NCBI RefSeq assembly: GCF_000368025.1
Contig: NZ_KB849212.1
Location: 1 to 64,000 of the forward strand
Reading direction: 5' to 3'
Source of the DNA: Acinetobacter parvus DSM 16617 = CIP 108168
GTDB lineage: Bacteria; Pseudomonadota; Gammaproteobacteria; Pseudomonadales; Moraxellaceae
Length of the DNA stretch: 64,000 nucleotides
Shown here piece after piece: positions 13,734 to 23,351 of this stretch (position 1 is its first letter; every line of letters starts with the position of its first letter). The notes under the pieces were generated by a model. The model saw only the letters and a program-made list of their open reading frames with translations, was not told the DNA's origin and made no database searches. The position numbers were made by a program, and so were the translations under genes.

Positions 13734-14921
13734 TTAACGAGATAAATATTTGGTCATATCTTCAATGCCTTTTAGTGTCATTGGATACATATGATTTTCA
13801 AAAATTTCTTTGATCCAGTTAATGGTCTGGGTGTAATGCCAGTAACCTTCCATTTCAGGATTTAACCAAGCGGTTTTGTCAAAATGCTGACGTAAACGTC
13901 TAAGCCATACTTCGCCCGACTCATCATTCATATATTCAACTGAACCACCTGCCGACTTGAGTTCGTATGGTGCCATACTGGCATCACCCACCACAATCAC
14001 ACGGTAATCACGTCCATAGGTATGGAATAGATCCCATGTATTCATGCGTGTTGAACTACGGCGATGGTTGTCTTTCCATACATAGTCATAAAGACAGTTA
14101 TGGAAGTAGAAATATTCCAGCGTTTTGAATTCTGATTTTGCGGCGCTAAACAACTTCTCACATTCAGCGATATAAGCATCCATTGAACCACCAACATCAA
14201 ACAGCATCAACACCTTGATACGGTTACGGCGCTCAGGCACGAGTTGTACATCCAAAATACCCTGTTTGGCCGTTTCACGGATGGTACCGTCAACATCGAG
14301 TTCTTCGGCTGCACCCTGACGGGCAAACTTACGCAAACGACGCAACGCAATTTGCATCTGGCGTGTTCCCAACACTTGATCGTCATCAAGATTCTGGTAT
14401 TTGCGCTGTTCCCACACCTTTACCGCTGAACGTTTACGCCCTGGCCCACCGATGCGGACACCTTCTGGATGATCACCAAAAGCACCAAAAGGTGAAGTTC
14501 CACCTGTACCAATCATACGATTGCCACCCTGATGTTTTTTATGCTGTTCCCGCAAGCGTTCTTCCAGCATTTTCATCAGTTCTTCAAGCGAACCTGCTTT
14601 GAGTAGTTCTGCACGTTGTTCAGGAGTGAGATGTTTCTCCAATAGCTCAAGATCAAACCAGTCTTTTGGTAATTTGTGAACTTGTTTAAGTAATTCATCA
14701 AGATCAAAAGTTTCAATACCATCAAAATAGTCTTTCATGGCACGGTCAAACTTGTCAAAGAAACGCTCATCCTTGACCAAAATGGTTTTAGCCAATTGAT
14801 AGAATTCTTCTTGATCTGCAAAAACCAGACCTGATGCCACCGCCTGATTGAGATCAATCAGCTCACGAGTTGTTACAGGTACACCATATTTGCGCAAGGT
14901 GTAAAACAATCGTACAAACAT
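13734..14921 (-). CDS. VWA-domain (CoxE-like) protein, MoxR partner
   Basis: A 395-residue soluble protein. An N-terminal helical region is followed by a basic linker and a C-terminal von Willebrand A domain (VLMLFDVGGSMDAYIAECE). The metal-site motif here is DVGGS rather than the usual DxSxS, so the first position of the MIDAS is altered. MoxR AAA ATPases and VWA proteins work as pairs in metal or cofactor insertion and complex maturation. The MoxR gene lies 12 bases upstream. The client of this pair is not known from context. Confidence 0.88.
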   Translation of the reverse strand: MFVRLFYTLRKYGVPVTTRELIDLNQAVASGLVFADQEEFYQLAKTILVKDERFFDKFDRAMKDYFDGIETFDLDELLKQVHKLPKDWFDLELLEKHLTPEQRAELLKAGSLEELMKMLEERLREQHKKHQGGNRMIGTGGTSPFGAFGDHPEGVRIGGPGRKRSAVKVWEQRKYQNLDDDQVLGTRQMQIALRRLRKFARQGAAEELDVDGTIRETAKQGILDVQLVPERRNRIKVLMLFDVGGSMDAYIAECEKLFSAAKSEFKTLEYFYFHNCLYDYVWKDNHRRSSTRMNTWDLFHTYGRDYRVIVVGDASMAPYELKSAGGSVEYMNDESGEVWLRRLRQHFDKTAWLNPEMEGYWHYTQTINWIKEIFENHMYPMTLKGIEDMTKYLSR

Positions 14922-14933
14922 TGGTAAACACTC

Positions 14934-15785
14934 TTAGCGGCGTGACATAAATGCTAAACGTTCAAGCAGTTGCACATCTTGTTCATTCTTGATTAACGCG
15001 CCATACAACGGCGGAATCGCTTTTGACTTATCGTGATTACGCAACACATCCTCAGGCATATCATCTGCCATGAGTAGGCTTAACCAGTCGATCAATTCAG
15101 AGGTTGATGGGGGTTTCTTCAAGTTTGGAATTTCACGTAACTTAAAGAACACCTGTAGGGCTTCACTGACCAAAATATTTGAGATATTCGGGAAATGAAC
15201 CGCGATGATGTCACGCATGGTGGCTTCATCTGGGAACTCAATATAGTGGAAGAAACAACGGCGTAAAAACGCGTCTGGAAGTTCTTTCTCATTATTTGAG
15301 GTGATGATCACAATTGGACGTTGGGTCGCAGTGATGGTTTCACCTGTTTCATAGACATAGAACGACATTTTATCGAGTTCATGTAGCAAGTCATTTGGAA
15401 ACTCAATATCAGCCTTGTCAATTTCATCAATCAGCAATACACAACGTTCTTCGCTGGTAAAGGCTTCCCATAATTTACCTGTTTTAATATAGTTCTTGAT
15501 GTCATAAACACGATCATCACCCAACTGACTGTCACGTAAACGTGAAACAGCGTCATATTCATACAGGCCTTGCTGGGCTTTGGTGGTTGACTTGATATGC
15601 CAGGTAATCAGCTTTAAACCCAGACTTTCAGCCACCTGTTCTGCAAGCAAGGTTTTACCTGTGCCTGGCTCACCTTTGACCAAAAGTGGTTTTTGCAAAG
15701 CACGCGCAGCTTTTACTGCAAGTTTAAGGCTTTCAGTTGCAATATATTGATCTGTACCAGTGAAGTGTTGAGTATCAGCAGACAT
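14934..15785 (-). CDS. MoxR family AAA+ ATPase
   Basis: A 283-residue AAA+ protein. It has Walker A (GEPGTGKTLLAEQVAE, near residue 38), Walker B (CVLLIDEIDKAD) and sensor 1 (VIITSNNEKELPDAFLRR) with the arginine finger. AAA+ ATPases of the MoxR branch act as chaperones with a VWA partner, here the next gene. The two form a tight operon. Confidence 0.92.
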   Translation of the reverse strand: MSADTQHFTGTDQYIATESLKLAVKAARALQKPLLVKGEPGTGKTLLAEQVAESLGLKLITWHIKSTTKAQQGLYEYDAVSRLRDSQLGDDRVYDIKNYIKTGKLWEAFTSEERCVLLIDEIDKADIEFPNDLLHELDKMSFYVYETGETITATQRPIVIITSNNEKELPDAFLRRCFFHYIEFPDEATMRDIIAVHFPNISNILVSEALQVFFKLREIPNLKKPPSTSELIDWLSLLMADDMPEDVLRNHDKSKAIPPLYGALIKNEQDVQLLERLAFMSRR

Positions 15786-15827
15786 TTAAACAACCTTATT
15801 TTTCTATCTTTACTTTAGTGTGAATAT

Positions 15828-16214
15828 TTAAGCGGAACGTACAGTTTTATTTGCGGAATACTTTGACCAGCAAAATCCAACCAGTAGACCTACACCAATG
15901 ACAAACAGGATTAGTGACAGGTTTGACCAGATTAAAATATGCTCTTTGGTCAATATACCAAAAATCAGGCCAAAGACTGCTGGTGCTAATGCCGAGTTTG
16001 GACCCTCGGAAATCGTAGGTGTTGCCAGAATGGCAAATACAATAATCCATAGGATTCCACCGACTGGATTGGGTAAACGCGACATCAGGCGATACCAGCA
16101 CCATAATGCAATGAGTGTTCCTGTCACATAAACAATGATCGCAACATTCTCTTCAGGGAATTGATCCAGCACTGACAGGATGTTGGACCAGATCGCTGTT
16201 AAAGTTTCAAGCAC
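15828..16214 (-). CDS. Small multi-spanning membrane protein, unknown function
   Basis: About 128 residues with four hydrophobic segments (VAIIVYVTGTLIALWCW; GGILWIIVFAILATPTI; LAPAVFGLIFGIL; LSLILFVIGVGLLVGFCW). I set the start at a GTG at 16214, preceded by AGAGGG at seven bases and overlapping the ycgL stop (GTGCTTGA), which suggests translational coupling. A frame-compatible ATG at 16241 has no ribosome site. No family is recognised. It lies between ycgL and moxR. Confidence 0.7.
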   Translation of the reverse strand: MLETLTAIWSNILSVLDQFPEENVAIIVYVTGTLIALWCWYRLMSRLPNPVGGILWIIVFAILATPTISEGPNSALAPAVFGLIFGILTKEHILIWSNLSLILFVIGVGLLVGFCWSKYSANKTVRSA

Positions 16215-16512
16215 CGCGCAAACCCTCTGGTTCCACCGCATTTGGATTAATTAATCCCTCAGGCGGCATCTGGATAAAAAACCCCTTGCTGTGTAGTGAG
16301 TCCAAAACATGAAGAACGTTCACACGGGCAAGCTTGCGCTCATTGTGCAGCTCCAGATGCATGACAAAAGTCGCCTTGCCAAATGCTTGCAACACGGCTT
16401 CAGGAATACCATCAAACAGATTTTCTGGTTCCTTGTCATCAGGATAGTTTGGACGAGCAATATACATATACATTTCGTCTTTTTTGCTCGATCTATAAAT
16501 ATCGCAGTGCAT
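16207..16512 (-). CDS. YcgL domain protein
   Basis: A 101-residue small protein of the YcgL family, starting MHCDIYRSSKKDEMYMYI. The conserved core LFDGIPEAVLQAFG and the LARVNVLHVLDSLHSKGFFIQMPP region (in two stretches) are typical. Function unknown; in gamma-proteobacteria ycgL is often next to rnd, which lies just upstream here. The end overlaps the next gene. Confidence 0.88.
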   Translation of the reverse strand: MHCDIYRSSKKDEMYMYIARPNYPDDKEPENLFDGIPEAVLQAFGKATFVMHLELHNERKLARVNVLHVLDSLHSKGFFIQMPPEGLINPNAVEPEGLRGA

Positions 16513-16603
16513 ATTTACTCACAACTCTTATCAATCAAAAACAGCATACATGAAAAAAATAACAGGTACATCAAGGAATGTTAACGCAGCAGTCGTGTTT
16601 TGT

Positions 16604-17746
16604 TTACTGGGAAATCTTCATCTGTGTGCCCAAATATTCAATATCCTGCCGCAACAGTTCAATCAATGGTCTGGTTAAGATTTCATAACGCCAGCCCAAT
16701 AAATAGTTGGGTAAATCCTGCTCATCCAGATGAAAAACCACATGCTCATAAATCGCGTTCAGCCATTTTTTCCGTAGCAAGACTTCTTTGGGAATGGCTG
16801 TTTCAAGAACCACACGCTCTATTAAAATCTCTATTTGTGGTACCACTTCCTTGGAATTACTTTTTACAGGCCGAGCCATTCTTAATGGCCACTCATTTTC
16901 AGGGGGCAAAAACTTCAATAAATCTAAAATGGTTTTACCATGTTCACGCACAATATTCGGACGTATGCCTTTCACCTGAGCAAGCTGGAAATGATTACGT
17001 GGATTTTTCTCCACCAAATCAATCATGGTGGCATTTTTAAGGATAAAACTGCGTGGTTGATTGAGTGCCTTGGTGATTTGTTCCCGCCAGATACTGAGTT
17101 GTTGTAACTGCATTAACTCTCTACGTGAGTGGCGGTAATTACCAATATCGGTATAAAGCGCTGCAAGTGGCGTTTCCAGTGCAATTTCTTTGGTGAGATT
17201 TTGGCAATCCTCCAATACATATTGATAGAGACCTTTCACTTTTAGGTCATTCTTCAATGCATCAGCAAGTTTGGTTAAATAAAGAACATCATTGGCTGCA
17301 TAGCTCATTTGCTCCTGAGTGAGCGGTCGAGCCAACCAGTCTGAACGTGTCTGGTCTTTCTCTATATCAATATTCAAACGAGTTTTTAAGGCATTCTGGT
17401 AGCTGACTTGTAGACCATGTCCCAAAAAAGCCATTGCCACTTGAGTATCAAAGACATTGCCAAGTGGTTTCTGGTCTGCATAGTGATAAATCAGGTCAAT
17501 ATCTTCACCACAGGCATGGAAAATGTTCTGTTGTGCGTCAAATATTTTTTGCCAGAAGTGTGCCAAATCCAGTGCAGTCCCATCCAACAGGGAAACCTGA
17601 CCATTCAGATTGATTTGGCACACCCCAAGTTTTGGATATAAGGTATCAACCTTAATAAACTCAGTATCAAGTGCATAGGTGGAACATTGTTCCATTTGAG
17701 TAAGGAGAACAGCTAAATCTTGTTGCTGCTGGATAAACTGAAACAT
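16604..17746 (-). CDS. rnd: Ribonuclease D
   Basis: A 380-residue 3-prime to 5-prime exoribonuclease for tRNA and structured RNA maturation. DEDD exonuclease motifs are visible: YALDTEFIKV near residue 24, CGEDIDLIYHY near residue 83, and the third motif around MSYAANDVLYLTKLAD. The HRDC domain follows (around residues 210-290). Length and order match the family. It is upstream of ycgL with a gap of about 90 bases. Confidence 0.93.
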   Translation of the reverse strand: MFQFIQQQQDLAVLLTQMEQCSTYALDTEFIKVDTLYPKLGVCQINLNGQVSLLDGTALDLAHFWQKIFDAQQNIFHACGEDIDLIYHYADQKPLGNVFDTQVAMAFLGHGLQVSYQNALKTRLNIDIEKDQTRSDWLARPLTQEQMSYAANDVLYLTKLADALKNDLKVKGLYQYVLEDCQNLTKEIALETPLAALYTDIGNYRHSRRELMQLQQLSIWREQITKALNQPRSFILKNATMIDLVEKNPRNHFQLAQVKGIRPNIVREHGKTILDLLKFLPPENEWPLRMARPVKSNSKEVVPQIEILIERVVLETAIPKEVLLRKKWLNAIYEHVVFHLDEQDLPNYLLGWRYEILTRPLIELLRQDIEYLGTQMKISQ

Positions 17747-18039
17747 ATTTGCTCAAGTAAAATAATAAAGAACCATTAGCAATGGCACTGCCAAATTGCA
17801 GTCATTGCTCAAGCGAAATCAAATACAAAAATAAATTTAATCAGTATTCCACATGCAAAACATAAAATTACTCCTTTTTCTATATCATCAAAAAACGAAA
17901 ATCCTTTTCGCCTGTCCATAGTGCCACAAATTACAGCAAATATATCAACGATAATGTTAGACAAAATGTAAAAAATTAATTATTTGTTTAAATTAACATC
18001 ATAAATTTAAAGTAGATAAAATAATAATGGATAAACATC

Positions 18040-18636
18040 CTATTTCATCTTCATACGGTTATGTACAGCCTGACTTAGTGTATGGCTATCCACATACTCA
18101 AGTTCACCACCCTGAGGTACACCTTGAGCAATTCGGGTCATGTGAATTGGCAAATGTTTAGTTGCCTCAACCAGATAATGCGCCGTTGCCTGCCCCTCAA
18201 CTGTCGCATTGGTGGCAAGAATCACCTCTTCAATTTTCCCCTCACTTAGGCGTTGAACCAGATAGGGAATTCCAATTTCCTCAGGGCCTATCCCATCCAA
18301 CGGTGACAAATGCCCACCGAGTACATGGTACTTGCCACGAAAACTGCCGCTTTGTTCAATTGCCATTACATCCGCAGGTGATTCAACCACACAGAGAAGT
18401 TGTTCATCCCGTTCCACAGAGGCACAAATGCCACAAATTTCGTTTTCAGTTAAGGAATGACAAATGCGGCACTCATGGATATGGCTTGATGCCTCATGTA
18501 AGGCGTGCGATAAAGCAAATGCACCCTCACGGTTTTTCATCAGCAAATGCAATGCCATACGCTGTGCTGATTTTGGACCAACACTGGGTAAGATACGTAA
18601 TGCCTGAACCAATTGTTCAAATCGTTCACTAAACAC
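18040..18636 (-). CDS. recR: Recombination mediator RecR
   Basis: A 198-residue DNA-repair protein acting with RecF and RecO to load RecA. It has an N-terminal helix-hairpin-helix (LRILPSVGPKSAQRMALHLL), a zinc finger with four cysteines (CRICHSLTENEICGICAS) and a Toprim domain (LLCVVESPADVMAIE). It lies downstream of ybaB, the usual order ybaB-recR. Confidence 0.97.
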   Translation of the reverse strand: MFSERFEQLVQALRILPSVGPKSAQRMALHLLMKNREGAFALSHALHEASSHIHECRICHSLTENEICGICASVERDEQLLCVVESPADVMAIEQSGSFRGKYHVLGGHLSPLDGIGPEEIGIPYLVQRLSEGKIEEVILATNATVEGQATAHYLVEATKHLPIHMTRIAQGVPQGGELEYVDSHTLSQAVHNRMKMK

Positions 18637-18703
18637 AAATAGACTCGATTGTTTTACAAAAGCTTCTCCAGTCTTTTATAAAAAGGCTGGAGATTTTCTT
18701 GAA

Positions 18704-19033
18704 TTAGAATAAACCAGATAAACCTGGTGGCAAGCCCATACCTGAGTTGGCACCTTGAAGCTTTTCTTCAGAAATGACTTCGGCCTGACGTACCGCATCA
18801 TTGATTGCAGCAGCGATCAAGTCTTCGATCATGTCCGCTTCGTCCTGTAACAGCTCTGGACTAATTTCGATACGCTTTACAACATTGCGGCAGGTCATGG
18901 TCACTTTAACCAAACCACCGCCCGCCTCAGCGTGAACTTCGGTTTTTGCAAGCTCTTCTTTGGCTTTCTTAATATTGGATTCCATATCCTTTTGCATGCG
19001 CTGGGCTTGCTGCATGAGCATATTAATATTCAT
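18704..19033 (-). CDS. YbaB/EbfC nucleoid-associated protein
   Basis: A 109-residue DNA-binding nucleoid protein. A coiled-coil-forming N-terminal helix (MLMQQAQRMQKDMESNIKKA) leads to the conserved VKVTMTCRNVVKRIEI strand region and a C-terminal helix. It ends in a Gly/Pro-rich tail. The recR gene follows 67 bases downstream and metZ lies only 11 bases upstream, so all three may be co-transcribed. Confidence 0.94.
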   Translation of the reverse strand: MNINMLMQQAQRMQKDMESNIKKAKEELAKTEVHAEAGGGLVKVTMTCRNVVKRIEISPELLQDEADMIEDLIAAAINDAVRQAEVISEEKLQGANSGMGLPPGLSGLF

Positions 19034-19044
19034 AAGTCTCTCTC

Positions 19045-20232
19045 TTAAATCAAATCTAAACCGCGTGATAAGTCACGAATAATATCATTAATATCTTCCA
19101 AGCCAACAGATACACGGATCAATCCTTCTTCAATCCCTGCGGCTTGTTTGGCTTCGGCAGACATTCTACCATGCGAGGTGGTTGCTGGATGGGTAATTGT
19201 TGATTTTACATCGCCCAGATTACTGGTAATCGATAGGAAACGCGTGTTGTCAATCACCGCCCATGCGCCTTGACGCTCACCTCTTACAACAAATGAAACC
19301 ACACCACCAAAACCTTTTTGCTGTTTTTTAGCAAGCTCGTGCCCAGGATGGTCAGGCAAACCTGCGTAATACACTTTTTCAACCTTGTCATGTTGATGCA
19401 ACCATTCAGCCAGTTTTTGTGCATTTTCACAGTGCGCTTTCATACGGATACTGAGCGTTTCCAAGCCTTTTAGGAAAATCCATGCATTGAATGGACTCAT
19501 TGAATTACCAAGGGTACGCACAACGCCGTTAATTTCTTCAACCAAATCGTTCTTACCAACAACTGCACCACCTAAAGCCCGTCCCTGACCATCAATATAT
19601 TTAGTTGCTGAATAAAGAACCAAATCGGCACCAAACTTAATCGGCTGCTGTAACACAGGTGTACAGAAACAGTTATCCACTGCAAATAAAGCACCATGCG
19701 CGTGGGCAATATTTGCAATTGCCTGCATATCGCCCACCTGTGCCAAAGGATTCGAGGGTGTTTCAATAAAGAGAATACGTGTATTTGGACGAATTGCCTG
19801 TTTCCAGCCTTCAAGATCATCTAAATCAACAAAAGTCACTTCAACAGCAAATTTTGCAACGTACTTTTCAAATAAGGCAATGATTGAACCAAAAACGGCG
19901 CGTGAACAAATCACATGATCGCCCGCTTTTAAATACGCCATACACATGGCATGTACTGCTGCCATCCCTGAACTGGTTGCTACCGCACGCTCTGCGCCAT
20001 CCAGAACAGCTAAACGTTTTTCAAAGGCTTGCACTGTTGGGTTGGTATAGCGTGAATAGGTATTACCTACGATTTGCCCAGAAAATTTTGCGGCAGCATC
20101 AGCTGCACTTTCGCAAACAAAAGAAGATGTTAAAAAGATAGGTTCACTATGTTCGCCCTCAAAGGTGCGATCATGCCCTGTGCGAATTGCCAGAGTGTCG
20201 AGTTGATATTCTAAATCATCGCTTGGATTCAT
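19045..20232 (-). CDS. metZ: O-succinylhomoserine sulfhydrylase
   Basis: A 395-residue PLP enzyme of the Cys/Met metabolism family that makes homocysteine directly from O-succinylhomoserine and sulfide. The PLP lysine lies in LYSATKYIDGQGRALGG, typical of MetZ. The substrate-binding SNLGDVKSTITHPATTSHG motif is present. The ATG at 20232 is preferred (MNPSDDLEYQLDTLAIR); an in-frame ATG at 20304 would add an unusual 24-residue head and approach the divergent gene. Confidence 0.92.
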   Translation of the reverse strand: MNPSDDLEYQLDTLAIRTGHDRTFEGEHSEPIFLTSSFVCESAADAAAKFSGQIVGNTYSRYTNPTVQAFEKRLAVLDGAERAVATSSGMAAVHAMCMAYLKAGDHVICSRAVFGSIIALFEKYVAKFAVEVTFVDLDDLEGWKQAIRPNTRILFIETPSNPLAQVGDMQAIANIAHAHGALFAVDNCFCTPVLQQPIKFGADLVLYSATKYIDGQGRALGGAVVGKNDLVEEINGVVRTLGNSMSPFNAWIFLKGLETLSIRMKAHCENAQKLAEWLHQHDKVEKVYYAGLPDHPGHELAKKQQKGFGGVVSFVVRGERQGAWAVIDNTRFLSITSNLGDVKSTITHPATTSHGRMSAEAKQAAGIEEGLIRVSVGLEDINDIIRDLSRGLDLI

Positions 20233-20349
20233 GGTTTTGTATGCCTTATGATCATCATGCTTCAATATGCCAACATTTTGAGCGTCCAGGGTATTTAAGG
20301 TCAAGGCGTAAGATGAAATTATCGCTTAGACTTCGTGCAATCTTGACTC

Positions 20350-21453
20350 ATGATGAGACTTTCAAAGATGAAATCGCTTATGGATCAACAAAAAATAAAC
20401 TTTAAACATTTAGCCATGCGTGTATTTGACACAGATCGGCTGGTGCTGTCTCAATCAACCGCCTATCAAGTGATTGCCGAGTTTAAACAAACCCGTGTTC
20501 GTTTTTATGGCTCAGAAAACAAACGTTATAAAGAGCCACTGGTCTTTGTTGCGCCGCTTGCGATTAATATGGATATTTATGACCTATATCCCTATCGCTC
20601 TTTAGTCAAACATTTCCAGGACAGTGGTTTTGATGTGTACCTGATTGACTGGGGCAAACTCACTTATAAAAACTATCAGGTTAATTTCTTGTCATTTATT
20701 GATAAGTTTATTCCACGCTGTATTGAAGCCATCCAGAAACATTCTAAATCTGAAAAAATTTCTCTACATGGCTGGAGTATGGCTGGCATTTTTGTCACAC
20801 TTTACACAGCCCGCCATCCATCCAATCCAGTTAAAAATTTGGTCGTACTCGGTAGCCCAATTGACAGTTATGCTTCAGGCTATATTGGCAAACTATACAA
20901 AACACTGGCATATATTACGACGCGTAACCCAACCATTAAAGATTATGCCTATAACCGTTTGCCAAAGCTGATGATTCATTCACCAGGCTTCCTAAACTCT
21001 TTAGGGTTTAAACTACTTGATCCAAAAGGCTGGATTGATGGCAATATCCAGTTACTCAAAAATCTGGATAATCTCAAGCTGGTTCAGGAAAATGCCACAC
21101 TGAGCCATTTCCTGAATAACATGATTGACTATCCAGGTGGTATCAATCAGGACATGCTGTTTAATGTATGGCTACAAAATCCATTGAAGCATGGCGCAAT
21201 CAAACTCAAGAATGAGACGATTGAACTGAAGAACATCAATTGTTCTTTATTGGTAGGTGCTGGTAAAGGTGACCAACTGGTGACTTCCGATGCCGCTTTT
21301 CCACTGACCCAGTTGACAAGCAGTCAGGATGTCACCTTTACTTTAATCCCTGGCGGACATTTAGGTTTAATGTCCAGTCAAAACAGTTCTATTGAGTTCT
21401 GGCCAACACTGACCAACTGGTTGGCCGAACGATCAACTCCTATCAAAAGGTAA
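20350..21453 (+). CDS. PhaC-related alpha/beta hydrolase
   Basis: About 367 residues (start uncertain: ATGs at 20350, 20368 and 20380). It has the alpha/beta hydrolase fold of poly(3-hydroxyalkanoate) synthases (LVFVAPLAINMDIYDLYP; GFDVYLIDWG; catalytic-loop GAGKGDQLVTSDAA; GGHLGLMSS). The nucleophile elbow is GWSMAG, with serine in place of the cysteine of true PHA synthases (GxCxG). It is therefore more likely a hydrolase or esterase of the PhaC family than a polymerase. No phaA/B or phasin genes are adjacent. The dehydrogenase gene follows three bases later. Confidence 0.78.
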   Translation: MMRLSKMKSLMDQQKINFKHLAMRVFDTDRLVLSQSTAYQVIAEFKQTRVRFYGSENKRYKEPLVFVAPLAINMDIYDLYPYRSLVKHFQDSGFDVYLIDWGKLTYKNYQVNFLSFIDKFIPRCIEAIQKHSKSEKISLHGWSMAGIFVTLYTARHPSNPVKNLVVLGSPIDSYASGYIGKLYKTLAYITTRNPTIKDYAYNRLPKLMIHSPGFLNSLGFKLLDPKGWIDGNIQLLKNLDNLKLVQENATLSHFLNNMIDYPGGINQDMLFNVWLQNPLKHGAIKLKNETIELKNINCSLLVGAGKGDQLVTSDAAFPLTQLTSSQDVTFTLIPGGHLGLMSSQNSSIEFWPTLTNWLAERSTPIKR

Positions 21454-21456
21454 ACT

Positions 21457-22329
21457 ATGAGTCAATCTGTTGCATTTATCGGTTTAGGCGCTATGGGCTA
21501 TCGTATGGCAGCCCATCTACCAAAGCATTTCGAGGAAGTTTATGTCTGGAATCGAAACTTTAGTAAAGCTCAACAACATGCAACAGAATATGGAACTATA
21601 GCGGTTGAACTGGCTCAGGCAGTACAGGCAGATATTATCTTTTCATGCCTGCCAACAAGTGCAGATGTTGAAGCCTTGATTGATGGTGTGAATATTAAAT
21701 CAGGTGCAATCTGGATTGACTGTACCAGTGGTGTGCCCGAGACAGCTCGCCGTCTGGCCGAAAAGCTAAAAGTACAGAACGTCGATTTTCTCGATGCACC
21801 TGTGAGTGGACAAACCATCGGTGCAGAAAATGCGACTTTAACCGTAATGGTAGGTGGCGATGTTAGTGCTTTTGAGCGTACTTATTCTGCGATGGCAGCC
21901 GTTGGAAAATTGATTCAGCATGTCGGTGATTCAGGTGCAGGCTTTGCAGTAAAAGCCATCAACAATATGTTGCTTGCCGTCAATTTATGGTCAGTTGCCG
22001 AGGGATTTACCACATTAAAGGCACATGGTGTCAATCTGGACGCGGCACTCAACTGTATTAATGCTTCCAGTGGCAAAAGTCTAGTCACTGAAAATATTTT
22101 TCCTCAACGCGTACTGAGTCGTGAGTTTCCCTGCACCTTTGCCTTGCCTTTATTGGCAAAAGATACAGGAATTGCGCTAGATTTAGTACATAACGCGAAA
22201 CTTCCAGCGCCTATACTTGCCCTGACCCAAAGCTTGATTCAGGCTGCAAGTTTAACTGCCGAAGCGAATAGTGATTTCTCCGCAGCAGTTAAACTGTATG
22301 AATCATGGAGTAAAATTACACTGGAATAG
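21457..22329 (+). CDS. NAD(P)-dependent beta-hydroxyacid dehydrogenase
   Basis: A 290-residue member of the 3-hydroxyisobutyrate dehydrogenase family. It has a Rossmann GLGAMGYRMA at the N-terminus, substrate-binding DAPVSG, and the catalytic lysine in KAINNMLLAVN. Position 3 bases after the PhaC-like hydrolase suggests that the two act on related hydroxyacid substrates (inference). It could equally be a tartronate semialdehyde or succinic semialdehyde reductase type; the specificity is not readable. Confidence 0.85.
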   Translation: MSQSVAFIGLGAMGYRMAAHLPKHFEEVYVWNRNFSKAQQHATEYGTIAVELAQAVQADIIFSCLPTSADVEALIDGVNIKSGAIWIDCTSGVPETARRLAEKLKVQNVDFLDAPVSGQTIGAENATLTVMVGGDVSAFERTYSAMAAVGKLIQHVGDSGAGFAVKAINNMLLAVNLWSVAEGFTTLKAHGVNLDAALNCINASSGKSLVTENIFPQRVLSREFPCTFALPLLAKDTGIALDLVHNAKLPAPILALTQSLIQAASLTAEANSDFSAAVKLYESWSKITLE

Positions 22330-22382
22330 AATTACCATTTAAAAACAATATTTTATATCTAATTAAGATACCAGTCTAAAAA

Positions 22383-22402
22383 AGCCCGCTTAATAAAGCG
22401 GG
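22383..22402. terminator. Bidirectional terminator
   Basis: CCCGCTT (22384-22390) pairs with AAGCGGG (22395-22401). On the minus strand it is followed by a T run, on the plus strand by TCTTGTTT. It separates the convergent genes at 22329 and 22409. Confidence 0.85.
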
Positions 22403-22408
22403 TCTTGT

Positions 22409-22609
22409 TTATTCCTCAATTTCTATTGGATCACCATCTTTTGGGCGAATATGCCGTTCACCATCATCGGCTGGGTCAACACTGGAACCATCTTTGGTAA
22501 TGCTGTTGTATAACTCATCCTCTTTCTTATCATCTATAAATTCCTCATCTTCAAAATCCAGAGGTTCATCATCATCTTGAAAATTTAAAGGCTTATTCTG
22601 ATCTATCAT
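22409..22609 (-). CDS. Small highly acidic protein, unknown function
   Basis: A 66-residue protein dominated by Asp and Glu (DDDEPLDFEDEEFIDDKKED; ending GDPIEIEE). No membrane segment, probably disordered. A stem-loop terminator follows it, and AAGGAA lies before the ATG, supporting a real gene. Function not recognisable. Confidence 0.65.
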   Translation of the reverse strand: MIDQNKPLNFQDDDEPLDFEDEEFIDDKKEDELYNSITKDGSSVDPADDGERHIRPKDGDPIEIEE

Positions 22610-22697
22610 GTTGTTTTATTCCTTAATCAAGCTATGTCACTTCATGCTTAAATAATTGCCAGACAGATTCAACAGTGAACAGTCATCATTTTTGTAA

Positions 22698-22853
22698 TTA
22701 TTTGAATGAGTCTATTAATAAATTAAGCAGTCTGGACGCTTCTTCCTCATTACTCTGGTTTACCACGTATGAACCATGACCGCTTGCTGCGGTAACTGTA
22801 TCAATCGTTATCTTTACATTGCCATCTGGTGAAGTAAAAGTAGAAACCGCCAC
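22698..22853 (-). CDS. Possible short coding remnant
   Basis: An open frame of 51 codons from a GTG (MAVSTFTSPDGNVKITIDTV at the start, ending NLLIDSFK). Amino-acid composition is protein-like and the frame is open a little further upstream to a stop. No ribosome site. Either a small gene or the surviving end of a larger one. The remaining 22610-23000 stretch shows nothing else I can support. Confidence 0.3.
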   Translation of the reverse strand: MAVSTFTSPDGNVKITIDTVTAASGHGSYVVNQSNEEEASRLLNLLIDSFK

Positions 22854-23000
22854 AATGTAAAGCTTATTAGATATTCAAATACACTATTGAATTTTCATTA
22901 AAACGCCTTATATTAGTACTAACGTTGCGACCAAAGCATGTAGAATATTTCTATTCCACAAGACTTTTGGTTTATACCTTTTAAATTAGAGGATCACCTC

Positions 23001-23270
23001 ATGAAGAAGTTTACAGTTGCGGTTTTTGCTGGATTAATAACCCTTACAGGGTTTAGTGTTCAAGCCGCAGCCCCAGAACAAGACTGTAAAAAGTTGCAGG
23101 ATGACTATAACCTCATTTATGCGTCTAAGGGTTTCTGTTTCAAGGATGCAGATGCTAAAGCCAAGTACGGCAATGAAAACTGCCATACCACCAAACCAAA
23201 GTTTTCTGACAAAGAGCAACAACGTCTCGATGAGATTAAAGCTCGCCAAAAAGAGCTAGACTGTAAATAG
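23001..23270 (+). CDS. Secreted YARHG-domain protein
   Basis: An 89-residue protein with an N-terminal signal peptide (KKFTVAVFAGLITLTGFSVQA, written here as two parts KKFTVAVFAG and LITLTGFSVQA). The mature domain resembles YARHG: YNLIYASKGFCFKDADAKAK (family pattern YARHGYCF), then GNENC, and a charged helix ending KELDC. Three or four cysteines probably form periplasmic disulfides. The function of YARHG proteins is not established. GAGG precedes the ATG. Confidence 0.75.
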   Translation: MKKFTVAVFAGLITLTGFSVQAAAPEQDCKKLQDDYNLIYASKGFCFKDADAKAKYGNENCHTTKPKFSDKEQQRLDEIKARQKELDCK

Positions 23271-23351
23271 AAACTGATTATTAGATTTTGTCCTCTCCTT
23301 TTTATTTTTTTAGGAGAGGAAACTTGAATTATTTATATTAAGGGACTCATC

